A program made the position numbers and the translations under genes. Positions 9,831-21,472 of a stretch of 64,000 bases of DNA are shown here, piece after piece. Below the pieces are notes generated by a model, which saw only the letters and a program-made list of their open reading frames with translations, had not been told where the DNA came from and did no database searches. How positions within the stretch are numbered: the stretch's first letter is position 1; each line of letters begins with the position of its first letter. The stretch is taken from assembly GCA_030015575.1 (NCBI GenBank), contig JASDDO010000026.1, positions 69,031,433 through 69,095,432 of the forward strand, written 5' to 3'. This DNA comes from Agapanthus africanus (Eukaryota; Streptophyta; Magnoliopsida; Asparagales; Amaryllidaceae).

Positions 9831-11578
9831 TACCTTTTTGAAAATTTTGATGCTACAACATCTTTAGGTTTCTTTTCTTTCCATTAATCTCATTAATGAA
9901 GTCCCATCATTTATGTTTCCCTAAACATCACAGAAAAGAAATGAAAATAGAACGTACGCTTATGCCATCCGCATTCGCCACGGGGCCCCGTCATGCACCG
10001 TTAGGTTACTTAACTAACGGCAGAGCGGGGCTAGACTAGCGCGGGTGCAAAACATAAGCAACGTTTATTTTATATATCATATATATATATATATATATAT
10101 ATATAGCATTCGTCTCACGCAGTTATATGATCACATCACAGAACTCAAGCAGCAGAAGTCAACATATGAAATATTGGATATACTAGGAGGTCCGTATTTT
10201 AAATTAAGCCAGTAATGAAAAACACGGATTCCACGGTCGTGATGAATAGCCAAACCCACATCCATAGACCCCTACGAAAGCGGCAAGCAACCCTGCCAAT
10301 TCTAGAGTTTAGAGACCTGGTCTCGACTCCTTGAGATGGCCTCCTACTGGACTCTAGAACCCGGTTACTTGTGCTCCCCGTCTTGGATCTATCCTAATGC
10401 AGAAAAGTAAATAATATACATCAATGGTGACATCATTCTCAACTTGGAAGAGTCCCAATAAAAGAATATTACATACAATTTTTTTACATGAATGAAATTA
10501 GAAAAACTCTCATCTCACGCAAAAACCCCCGGATATTCAATCACGACGATCCAATATAATATATCACAGCAACACATAACATCACATGTCATCAACGTAA
10601 GTAAATATGCGTATCCCGAATGTCGTTGACATATAGCAACGAGATCGGGGGTACCCCACATATTACACTTACGGTGGCAGAAAATAAATGAAAACTATAA
10701 TAATTAGAATCCGCATATTTCTTAGACATCATAAACCCGGAATATCTCATATTCTGAATTTCATGCCTAACCTTATAAACCCTGCATTTTAGTCTTGAAT
10801 TGAAAACACTTTTCAATAACCAGTAGGGTAATTCTACTAGATTCCCGATTAAAAGATCGAATACTTATCGGGAACTATAGTAGATGGCCACACACCCGAT
10901 GCCGTCGACAAAGTGCTCTTAGGAGGAACACCGTGGCCGCGAGCACCCGAGTGGATGCTTTTAGCAATGGGGTTCTCCTAAAGTCACTTGGTCGGGGCTA
11001 TGGGGCGTGGCTATCTAGTAATGTTACCCGGCGAGTATTCGCGTACTATACGAGATTGCGACAGTGTTTTGATCCGAATTGAAACTCCATGGCAATCTAT
11101 GAATGGAGACTAAAATGCTAGATTTACCAATTACAAACTAGTTTTCACAAAACTAATTTAAAGTGGATTCCAACTATTGTATCACATATCAAACTTAAAC
11201 CCGAAACGATATTAAAATTGCGAATACGAAACACTCCGAATTGCTTTAACAGAAAGATAACATCACATGTAATCTTGGCAAAATCAAACATAACCTGAAA
11301 CCCTAAATCCATGTTTCCAGAACACCAAACAAAACACGACGCAAAATCAATGAATGGGCCGGGCCGGCCAGGAATTTAGGTGATGTGGCCAGCTACATTT
11401 TGGATTCTTGGCTTCGTTTTTCTCTGGGGTTCTAATGGAAAGAATAAGAGCACTCTGCAACTGTTTAAAAAATTTTAGAGGCTCTGGAAAATTCGACAGA
11501 AACTAGGGTTTCGATGCGACAGTTTCGAAGTTGTTTCGGTTTCGTAATTAAACTAACAACGTCTAATACTCTAGCTTG
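9831..11578. other. Noncoding retrotransposon-like stretch
   Basis: There is no supported gene. An (AT)n microsatellite lies at about 10071-10105. On the minus strand the sequence left of 11579 reads as a leader downstream of a primer-binding site. The 74-aa ORF at 10592-10816 has no recognisable features. Confidence 0.4.
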
Positions 11579-11590
11579 GCTTTGATACCA
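11579..11590 (-). other. Primer-binding-site-like sequence (tRNA-iMet type)
   Basis: On the minus strand the sequence reads TGGTATCAAAGC, one base from the common plant TGGTATCAGAGC complement of initiator tRNA-Met. It directly follows …ACACTTTCA, an LTR-like CA end. It marks the 5' end of a minus-strand retroelement interior. Confidence 0.55.
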
Positions 11591-11882
11591 TGAAAGTGTA
11601 TCCTAGCACCACTACAAGGTTTTAACCGGCATCAAGTATGCTACTTTTAAAAATTCTTGGTGCTAAGCTACACTAACTAGGATCTAACTAGAGTATTAGG
11701 GTTTAACATACGATAAAACACTATCCATGCTAAGAGAAAGAGACTACAACTTTTATAGACCAAGTCCTTCTCTTCTAAACCTCCAGGTAATTGTTGGGAA
11801 TTCACCCGCGTGCGCAAACGTGTATGTTTTGGAAACGGATTTGATTTTAAGGAAATGGATTGCGCACGCGAGATCGTTCTCA
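11591..11882 (-). mobile_element. Candidate short LTR next to the PBS
   Basis: On the minus strand it would run from TGAGAACGATCTCG to ACACTTTCA, abutting the primer site. It contains CTATAAAAG near 11756, a plausible TATA box. No second copy was found in the window, so the boundaries are a guess. It does not match the LTR of copia F, so it would be a different element. Confidence 0.3.
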
Positions 11883-13503
11883 TTTTAAAATTTATAAACC
11901 GCAAGTGCACGGCGTGTTGTAGCAAGCCGGCAAGTACGGGTCAATCCGCAGGGAATTGTGTATTGGGTCATGTGATTTAAAGTTCAACAAATAACGAATG
12001 GTTGGTTTTGTCACGAAAATAAAGAACACGAAAACAAAGAAAAGCAAGCAAAGAAGCTAAGAAAGAAGTGGTTGTGGTTTTGGCTCGGAAGATCGAATCG
12101 CGACGATTCCTTCGACGCTCCCTTGATCATGAGTTGTCTGTCCTTACGTCGATCCCGGCATGAAGCATGACTTATCAAGACGGTTGCGGAGCACAAGTCA
12201 TCAAATATTCACCGTAAAACACGAAACGAGTCCGTTTGTTCACTTATCGTTTGTATGTCCAAGCTTGGGGTATCAACACTAAGTACTAGGGTTAGCAAGC
12301 CTACCACAACATCAAAAACACAAATTAGTTAATAAGAGCAAATGATTTTAGTGTTGAGTTTGCTAAGTATTTGTGATAGTATATAGTATATGAAACCAAG
12401 AGATTGTCAAGCACTTGATCACAAGATACCATATCTAAACCTAGCAACCTTAACACTAAATTGATTTTAACTTAAACATTGAAATGGGGAAAGGGAGTGA
12501 ATATGGTATATGAGGAGGTTACAAAGTAACCATGTTTCAAAATTCCATATCATATAAATACATAAATAATGTTTAAGTTAGAATTATATATATAAGCACA
12601 TTAAACATTAACACGAGGAGGAGGAGGAGGCAAAGCCTTTCATCTCACTTCCTTACCATTATCACAACCAAAAAGATTAGTTACACATAATAATGAAAAG
12701 ATAAGCAAAAGCAAATAAAGAAAAGAAAGCAAATAACAAAGCAATATATTAACAGTTGAAGTTGAGTTACAAGATATTGGTAACTTGTTCAATCTCCATA
12801 ATGAAGCTCTCAAGAGAAACCTTCAAGAGGGAAGAAGAAGAAGAAACCAAGTGATTGCCCACTCACTCTCAAGCCTAAACCAAAAACACAAGAAAATGAA
12901 AAATGGAGTTTACTATATGGTACATGGTAGAGCCTCCCCTTGCTCATTGATCTGGCTTTTATAGGCACCAAAAAAGATTAAAGAAGTAATAGAAATAAGG
13001 TGATGTGACTGCAAGGAAGGGACAGTGAAAAGATGGGGACAAATGGGGCAAGGGGGGTCGGCGAGCTCGGATTTCATGAGTGTGTGGCCAGCCAAAATCC
13101 GAGCACAGAGGCTCATACTGATGTGGTGGCCACTTGTCAACTCCAATATCATCCTGGTTCTGTTTGTTTTCTCTGTTTCAGCCTGGTTTGCATTCAGACA
13201 TTTGGAGGGAACATGATGCTATAAATCACATCAAAACTTTTAGCATTAATAACTCTTGTCCCCCTATGTGCCCACTTCATCATGTCTTGTGTGCCATGGG
13301 CAGCCCCACCATAGTCCAAGCCAAAGAGTTGTGTGTACACTTGTGTTATGTTGGACCAAAATTGTGTGCACATATTTATTTATTTGCAAAAGAACTCTTT
13401 GGATATCGGTCGGTTTCCTGGTCTGCTTGCAGTGTCGGCTCCCAAACGTTATATCCGTGATTTTGAATGTGTTTCCGGTATTTTATCACGAACACCTGTA
13501 ATC
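11883..13503. other. Noncoding repeat-like region
   Basis: I see no gene. It includes AACCGCAAGTGCACGG at about 11898, a motif I recognise from plant LTR-element debris, a purine-rich stretch (12617-12640 and about 12720-12850), and a 108-aa ORF at 13134-13460 with no recognisable domain. Several overlapping short ORFs here are probably chance. Confidence 0.35.
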
Positions 13504-13598
13504 TGTAATTACTGAGTAGACACTGGTTAATAGCACCGATATATAAAAAATTTGATAATGAATGAGCGGTATTAAAATACAGTTTTCTGTGATGAACA
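13504..13598 (-). repeat. Element E terminal repeat (3' LTR)
   Basis: 95 bp, nearly identical to 16483-16577. The differences are few (for example GAGTAGAC against GAGCAGAC and TGTGATG against TGAGATG). Confidence 0.75.
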
Positions 13599-13612
13599 AA
13601 TACCCCCAAAGT
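13599..13612 (-). other. Polypurine tract of element E
   Basis: On the minus strand the sequence reads ACTTTGGGGGTATT directly before the LTR start TGTTCATC. Confidence 0.6.
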
Positions 13613-15036
13613 TATCTTTTGCTCATCCCGAGCAAAACAAAAAAATCCTAGCCTCACTTTTGCAGGGAACGCGATTGCACTGAGCATATGCAACAAGCCG
13701 TTAAACCTCTAGGTGTCCCTAGTAGGAGGAGTGTTGTCTTCTAACGGTTTTCAGTGGATTACACCTACAAAATCCAGTCAAGTTAGCGTCGTGGAGAAAC
13801 TGTTGATTCTAATCTTAAGTTAGAGATCAAAGTTAGATGTTCTATTACCCAAGTTAGAAACGTTAAACCCTATTTTTCACTCCTCACAATTTGTTTAATA
13901 TAAGCTCATACGCGTCTTTACATGATTGTGCGGATAGTGTCCATAAGGTTTTAAGAACTTTGATTAGGGTCATCATGTCATAATTGCAGACCAGAATAAA
14001 CTTCTGAAGGATCACACGAGTTTGAAAGGAGTTAAAATTTTCTCAAGTTTTATTCTTCAGTTAGGTTTCAAGTCAGAATTTTAAATCATTTTTAACAGAG
14101 AACTTAAGTCTTATTTTTCACTCTTACCTTTCACCTGTTTGTTATTCATACACACTCTTCGTTATCGTGCAAAACGTCTTAACCGTGAGGACTTTTAATT
14201 CGGAGAGAACACCTTCTTAGCTTGTTTTATTTGGTGATTGGAAACTTAGCGAGCTTTGGGTCAATGACTCCCAAACCAGATGGTTTTAGGGCATTAGGAA
14301 TAGAGACACCCCAAGGTCTTAATTACCCAAGTTACCAAGGCCACAAAACAAAAGACTCATTTTATTTTAAAATATTCTGAATTCAGTGAAAACGGAGATA
14401 TAGCCAGCATTTCTTTAAATCCGAAGACATTATATGTGGATAAGATGTGTAATTACTCCAACAGGGGTCCAGATGGGTTATTTTTCAGACTTATAGCTTC
14501 TATTAAAACATCAATAAAATTCTTCATATTTACTTCATTGTATGAACTATTCTTGATACTTGCTTAACTCAGAACAAACCTGCTTGATCCTAACGATGCT
14601 TATCAATTTTTAAAAGTTTTTCAGACATATCAGACATTTATCAGATTCTCAAAACACATATGACACGTGTAAAGTGTTATAAAAGACGTATATCAGATAT
14701 GGTTAAACATAAAGGAGGGATATTTTTTGGGTTGTTGGTCTCATAAAAAGGATTTAGTTATTTCAACTTATCAACCGAAACATCAGACTTGGAATCTAAG
14801 TTCCCGCACTAGCTAACATGACAAAGTTTTTATATATTTGAAGAAATTTTTCAATTTTTATAAGTTTTTCAATACAATGCAATACAAAAGCAAATATGAA
14901 ATGCGACTGCATGCAAAAGAAAAGAAAAATACATAATGTAAATGCTGAAATGGTGGTAATATGCACATGCAAACTATATGCAGATACAAAATACAACCAA
15001 AACAGCTCCACCCCTAAACAGAATATGACGATGTCC

Positions 15037-15937
15037 TCATCGTCGCTTGGCTTTGCCCTTGGCTCTGCTGCTTTCGCTTTCTTCGTCTTGATTTGCTAAG
15101 ATCTGGCTGAGCTGTTCTTTTATTTCCTTATTCTGCCTGATCAAAGTCTTGATGCCGCGGACCTCCATCCTATGTAATTCATAGGGACCTGTCGGAACAT
15201 CCTCTCCTAAGTAAATCTCTGAGGAAGTCCGCGGTGCCGCATGCTCGCTGGGGTCAGCCGGTGACCAAATCTGCTGCTCACTCCTGGGGTCTGTATAGCC
15301 TGGTGAGATCCTCTCTATCTCCACCGGGACGGTATCATACATCGTGAGGCAGGCCGCGAAATCATCGTCCTCCATATAGTAGCGAACAATTTGGGTAACG
15401 AGGACAGGAAGTAAAGATTTGCGCACGGCGACACTTTCCTTGACTGTGGCAAATAGCATGCTCGCCATGCAGAATTGAAAATCTTTGGTCATTAAACAAT
15501 GAACCATGTGCCCCACAATCACTGGAAAAGATGAAACTCGAGCGATCCCCTGACGTTACGGTAATCCCAGCGGCACGCCATATAGACGTTTCTATAAATC
15601 TGCTGGGAATTTAGCCCAGCGTCTTATAACTCGCACCTGTCCCCCATAATCGTCCTATACTGGGCCAGCTCTAATGGTTTTTGAAAAGCAGGTCGGATCG
15701 GGATGTTGGTGACATTGGATATTGTATCAGTTGAAAATACCCTCCGTCTGCCCTAAAAGTGAAATCTAATGCGATCCTGGAGTATCTCACCATTCCTAAG
15801 CGCATCATAGAACTCATCAACCAAGTGTTCACAAGCACATAACTCCTCTTCCTCATACAACGAAAATTCCCACCCCAACTGTCGGATAGCATCATGGAAA
15901 TAGCTCCCGAACACCTCATGGGTGAATACATCGACAA
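15037..15937 (-). pseudogene. Decayed plant-transposon-type ORF of element E
   Basis: Minus-strand segments read VDEFYDALRNGEILQDRIRF (about 15860-15750) and, after frame changes and stops, MIVGHMVHCLMTKDFQFCMA…VVRKSLLP-type sequence (15522-15037). The latter ends in a lysine- and arginine-rich tail, GKAKRR. The pattern resembles the 'putative plant transposon protein' family found in non-autonomous plant retroelements. The tail part has a glutamate-rich helical stretch (RQNKEIKEQLSQILANQDEE). The reading frame changes at least once between 15550 and 15750. Function is unknown, and the family assignment is by eye. Confidence 0.5.
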
Positions 15938-16482
15938 AATTTCACTCTAATTCGAAAGGGGCTATGATATGTGGGTTGGTGAAATTTGCAGAAAATTTAA
16001 CAGTGCAGGAGAGAGGGAAGAGGAAATCTTACAGCTCTGTCAAAGCCAAACGTCGATCGGGGACAACGAGACCGGCCTCGCCGGAATTTGCGATGCTGTC
16101 GCCCGTCAGATTCCGAGGAGATGGGCTAGGGTTTTGGAGGAAGGTATAGGGAGAGCACAGAAGAATTTCAGATCTGTTTGTGTAATGAGGATAAAGGGTC
16201 GGGGTCAGGGGTCTATGACTATATAAAGGACATTTTACAAAAAAAACCCAACAAAAAGAAAACCCCATTTTTTTACAAATTTTACTCAAAGAAGAAATTA
16301 AATCAGTGCTGTCCCCAAATTTCAGCACTCACCCCCTAACGGGTAAGATCTTATTTTCAAAAAACTACGAAAAACAAAGGTTAATTACAATATTCACAAG
16401 CTAAACGACATTGTTAGTCCAGAAATTAATACCAGCCACAAAAAAAATTTATCGATATAATGTAGGAGCTGGTAAAAGAATA

Positions 16483-16577
16483 TGTAATTACTGAGCAGAC
16501 ACTGGTTAATAGTACCGATATATAACAAAATTGATAATGAATGAGCGGTATTAAAATGCAGTTTTCTGAGATGAACA
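16483..16577 (-). repeat. Element E terminal repeat (5' LTR)
   Basis: The right-hand 95-bp repeat. On the minus strand the ORF lies downstream of it, as expected for a 5' LTR. Confidence 0.75.
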
Positions 16578-18401
16578 GTAGTAGTCCCTACGACTCTTCG
16601 TACCTCCACTTGAAGAAAGATCGAGCTTGCTTCGTGACCTTCGTGTCGAAGATGATCCACCCTAATTTTCTTTAGATCAAGCTACCTCTTCACTAATCTA
16701 GTATTAGTGAAGTAAACAATCTAGTCTAAAGTGCTAATCTAGACTAGGATGATGAAGTAGGGTGTTTAGCTCATTAAGAATTTTCTCAAGCCCTAGGATT
16801 CACAACTCGTGTGAAGGTTAGGGCTTGGATGAGGAAGAAGAAGAGAATGGAGAGAGTTAAAGCAAATGAACTAGCCACTTGAAGAAGAGATGAAGAATGG
16901 CTCATATCTATACTTCACTCATTGAAGCATGAATATTTCCACATAGAAAATATGCACCATGCTTCAATAGTGAAGCCACGGTAATAAAATAATACATGAA
17001 CTATGCTTCACAACCATATCCAAAATATCTCACATTTTCCACCTCAATTATCTATTTCTAAAATAGATAATTTCCGATATATATATATATCACATATATA
17101 TACATATAAATATATATTAGTAGAATAAAAACTTAAGTGAGCTTTAATATTAGTTAACATTTAAATATATCAAATATAAGTATATATCATATTATTAAAT
17201 CAACACTTAATTCAATAATCCGGTTATATCATATATAACCGACTAATATCATTTATCTGTATATCACATTATCAAATCAACACTTGATTCAATAATCCGG
17301 TTATATCACATATAACCTAACCGATATGAAATGTCGCTAGATTAGAATACGGTATCATATACTCGTATTTAATCAGGCTCCTGCTCATATTAGCATATGT
17401 GCCCTACTTCGTTTCGCTTGAACTATGAAACCTCTGTGTGGGACTCTAAAGACTCGTCAATATGCAAGCAGTAGATAATGATCATATCAGTTACCCACAA
17501 GCCGTCAGCGGTACTAGATGGACGTAACGGCTATCCAAGTATTGAGCGATTAGAAGACCAACGCGCAAGCTTGTCCAAACTCCCATGAAACCTATAAGTA
17601 ACACTTACCGTACAGTTTGGTCTCTTCGTCTGATATGTCGCATATCGAATCTAGGGGTGGAATCGTCAGACCCCAGTAACTTGATAAGTCATGCCGATGT
17701 ATGGCTCATAATGGCTCGAGAAACTACTGATAACACTTACCAGTAAATCTCATCAGCCATGGCCAGGGACTTACTGTTATAGCCAATCCAGCATAGCGCA
17801 ACATCAACTCCTAATACCGGGAGAGACGAAACCCCTCCTATCGCTCACTGCCTCCATGTGACTCGGGACTGTACCCAAAATCCACCTGTTTGCATGACTC
17901 TTTTGAGCCGTGGTAGGGAGAAAATCAAAACACAGTGGGAACCATACAATACACTATGACGATCTCGGATCTACAGACTAACCTGTACCAGTGTCACCAG
18001 AGAACTGCTATCTGAAGATTGGTATAGTACCATCTAGGAGTTCTCAGCAAATTGTTCGGTATACCCATTCTCTAATGAGCACTTGTGTACAATCTTTGAT
18101 GTCAAACACCAATGGTTATGAGATCAACCATTACCCTCTACAGGGTCAAGAAACATACACACTAGTCTACTCTAGAATATTGATGCCTTGTCTCGATACT
18201 CTCTCGACTAGGAACAGTTAAAGGATGTGCTTGTGGACTACAAAAGTCCCAGTAGTATGATCCAAATCATAGTCCTGGTAGTCGAGCAAACATCCTAAGG
18301 GTTTTATCAACATGTATTAGAGAGACGGTATAATAATACAAGTGTACATGTTAAGATAAAGAGCAACCAGATAGCATACTATCATGTCGAGCAAGAAAGT
18401 C

Positions 18402-18447
<46 letters not shown>

Positions 18448-18501
18448 AAGCATCCACTATATCATACAATAATGGCCTCTAGGGCATACTTATTCCTAAC
18501 A
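16578..18501 (-). mobile_element. Copia F 5' LTR
   Basis: 17210-18501 matches the left copia LTR at 4250-5513, and the terminal TGTTAGG (minus strand) is intact at 18501. Left of 17210, AT-rich sequence and a TCTTCTTC-rich segment (about 16840-16890) continue, plausibly U5 and R of the same LTR. A ~77-bp internal duplication around AACACTT(G/A)ATTCAATAAT is present. The outer flank enters the B gag directly (TTCTT…), which shows that F was inserted into B. The inner LTR end is not fixed because E or a rearrangement lies there. Confidence 0.7.
18401..18443. repeat. (CT)n(TA)n microsatellite in copia LTR
   Basis: About 8 CT units run into about 13 TA units. The left LTR has only a short TATATATA at the matching place, so the tract expanded after insertion. 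Confidence 0.9.
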
Positions 18502-21472
18502 TTCTTTTACACAGGCGCTTGTTACAACGGCTCCTTTAACTTCAACCTCCCACAAAAGATGAGGCTGGAGAAAATCCCACCGCCTGCGGCAAATCCCAAA
18601 GGTGATGGACCCAAATGCCCTAAGTCTGGGGGCATGATCGTACATACGGTCCATATGGCTTCCGGGAAAGAATAAAGCCGTGCTTCCGTAGGTCATCGAC
18701 CGCAAACTTTGTCGCTGACAAAAACTCAGGAGCAACAACAAAAGCTCCAGGAAATGCTGACCAAAATGGCAGCACTTACCGAACAGAAAGAAAGTCCGGA
18801 TCCAGCAGCCAAACAGCGCCAGGAGCAGGAGACCGACACAGAGTTCCTGCGATGGGTGCTTGAAAGAAAAGAAAAAGAAGCCGCTGAACAAGCCGCTAAT
18901 ATGAAACAGATGGCGCTCTTGTTTCAGGATATGGTTGGAATGATGATCCAACCAGAACCACCAGCCGAGAATCCGCCGATAATCCGCAGATAATCGTCGA
19001 GGATGACAGAGGGGAAACATCAAACCCTCTTCTGGCTTTATCAATAGCCAAGGAGGAAACGATCTCCAAGACTGCTCTTGATGATTTTATTGCTCAACAA
19101 ATAAGAGCTCATCAAGCAAATAAAGCGGCTGGAAAATCGTCAGAACTGGACGACCGTATCCAGGCTGGTATGATCAAATCAAGTACCCGCCGGGATATAC
19201 GATCCCCAAGTTCCATGTATACAAAGGGACATGCAACCTCATCAGTACGTCGCGCAGTTTAGAGCTCTGTGCAGCAACAATAGAGGCGACGACAAACTGT
19301 TGCTTTGCCAGTTCGTTGGCAGCCTGTTAGAAACGGCTTTTGAATGGTTCTCGGAGCTCCCAAATGACTCCGTAAAGACATTCACAGAATGGAACTTCTA
19401 TTCACACAGCGTTTCGCCAGCGCAAGCAAGTGCACTCCGATCATGGCATTAATCAATGCCAGGGTAAGGCCAGGAGAAACTTGGGCCCAATACGCGATCC
19501 GGTGGTAGAACCTATGGTCTAAGTGCGAACATCACATTGAATAATCTCCCGCCGTGGGTATGTTCATCAGGACCCTTGATCCTTAAACGACTGTGTACCA
19601 GCTCATGACATTTTGCAAACCAACCACCTTCCAGGCTCTGATCAATAAACTGGCCCAAATGTACTAGATGGGCCACGAGCCTTCCTCCTCAAATAAGGAT
19701 CCTCGAAATTAGAAGGATAAAGAGAAATCAGCCTTCGTTGGCAACACACAACAACATCCGAGCGACCCAAAACCGGCTGCTTGCCAAAACAACGCCCGTC
19801 CGTGCCCATCCTTGGAGGAATGACTAGGACACGCTTACTCGTTTCCCCGCGATAAGACAATGAGACTATTTGAATTGGCAGTGCGTAACAAACTCGTCAC
19901 ATTGCCAAACCCGCGGCGTCCACCGCAACCCGGCGACGTCAAAAACCCTAACTACTGTTCCTATCACAAAATGGTGAGCCACTCAATTGATAATTGCTAC
20001 GTCTTCAAGAACTGGGTCAAGGACCAGTATTAACAGAGGAAATTCGCATTGTCTGATAACTGGAGGGTAAACCCAACACAGAAGCACACTCCCAAAAAGG
20101 TGGATGCGCTGGAGCATCATGCTCACTCATAGAAGAAACTCCATGGGAAGTCGTTCTTTCATCTAAAACCAAAAGAATGCTGAAGGATCTACAGGCATGT
20201 CCAGTGGTCAAGTGGAAAAGCCTATTTGAACCCGAAATCATCGAAGGGATGCTGAAACCACGTCCCGCACCGAAGATTGTTGACAAAGGGCAAAACTCCC
20301 AAGACAAGCCTTTAAAGTCTTCGAAAAAAAATAAGACCAAGAAGCCTATGTAGCCTGTCAAGTATGAAGACAAGCGCACAGACCTACAAAAGTACATTGA
20401 TGCGCTACAGGAGTACAACTAGAAGGTGCGAACATCGGTCACACTCGAACAGTTCCTCAAGCATATTCTTGAGAACGAAAATAGTGACAACGATGAAGGA
20501 AATAACTCATCAGGAGATACCGGGGACCGTATAGCAAGTTGCCACATGGTCTCTTATTCATTGTTAAATAACGAAGAAACTCCCTTGGCGTCATTAAACA
20601 ACGTGGAGGAACTGGGTGCAAGATCGGCGCTAAAATCCCCAGAACTGTCAGAAGACCCGATCGATAGGCTGTTAAACGAAGCCTTTCAAAAAAAAAAGCC
20701 GACCGAGAACGCGAAACAGCCGTATATGAAAAGGCTAAGCATCAGCGTCAGGATGAAGAAGCTGCGGTAAGAATGAGTCGTAAAGTACTCCAACCAAATC
20801 AAAGCATACATGTGACAAATAAGAGCAGGATTAAGGCAGAGAAGCAGTTCACCAAAGCCCTGTCAATGGGAATGAAGCTTCCACCTCCTATAGGAAACAC
20901 TTCCGGGGTCATATGCCTCAACGGAGGAGATGCATGCCTAAACTATTGACTATATCATAGGAGGGTCACCCACCCGACCGAGGAATGCAATGCCTTAAAG
21001 AAGTGGTGGCAAGGATACGTTGCCTATCAAAAACACTTCAAGAGGGTGAAGCATGAAGCTCATCAACGGCAAAAAAGTGCGACGGATACGCATGAAAAAA
21101 CGAATGGCAACTGTCATTTGGTTGATACCAGTTTGGAAGGGGGAAAACCCCAAGTTCTTGCTTTCGGGAGTGATTCTGAGGACGAAATACCCCTCAGCCC
21201 TCTCTTCAAAGACTCCACCTTCGAAAAAGAAGAGGAGGAGAAGAACTGCGAGAAAATTCAGCTGCGTAACCGCATGCTGCCTGAGAAGAATCTTGGACCT
21301 ACAAACAAAGGTTCGGGTAAAAAAGACAAAGGAAATAAAAAATCTCTGAGGAAATTGCCCTCGACGATGGAGTTGTCAAAGAGCTCGCAGCAAGGGACCC
21401 GTCTAGAAAAAACAAGGTGGATTACTATGTCTTAGCACATTTGAGGAAAATACTCTCACAACTGAGCATATT
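18502..21472 (+). pseudogene. Element B gag and gag-pol linker (N-terminus missing)
   Basis: The sequence aligns with A at 41865-43472 and 48307-49650. Readable parts are a coiled-coil-like segment (18709-18993, EQQQKLQEMLTKMAALTEQ), a retrotransposon gag core (PHQYVAQFRALC and FVGSLLETAFEWFSEL, about 19231-19400), a first knuckle-like module (NYCSYHKMVSH…NCYVFKNW, about 19944-20030), an acidic linker (20426-20770 with PIDRLLNEAF), a second knuckle whose first Cys codon is now TGA (about 20937-21010), and an acidic tail with AFGSDSEDE (about 21150-21435). Many stops interrupt it. The B N-terminal gag and primer site are deleted at the copia junction. Element H interrupts the right end. Confidence 0.8.
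21468..21472. other. Target duplication ATATT, left of H
   Basis: ATATT is repeated at 31938-31942. The uninterrupted sequence in A (about 49647: GAGCATATTGAATGCTC) confirms the empty site. Confidence 0.9.

Larger units (their letters stand above)
13504..16577 (-). mobile_element. Element E: small minus-strand retroelement with 95-bp terminal repeats
   Basis: Two direct repeats of 95 bp, 13504-13598 and 16483-16577, frame 2.9 kb. On the minus strand each starts TGTTCATC and ends GTAATTACA. Next to the left repeat, inside the element, the minus strand reads CTTTGGGGGTATT, a good polypurine tract. The interior has one decayed ORF (15037-15937). LTRs this short are typical of TRIM-size elements. 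No matching target duplication is visible (TAATC on the left, GTAGT on the right), and I do not recognise the sequence where a PBS is expected. Confidence 0.55.

Noticed and set aside
16029-16328. 99-aa minus-strand ORF upstream of the element E gene
   Set aside because: It probably reads through the leader. No domain is seen, and the better-supported E coding frame starts further downstream.
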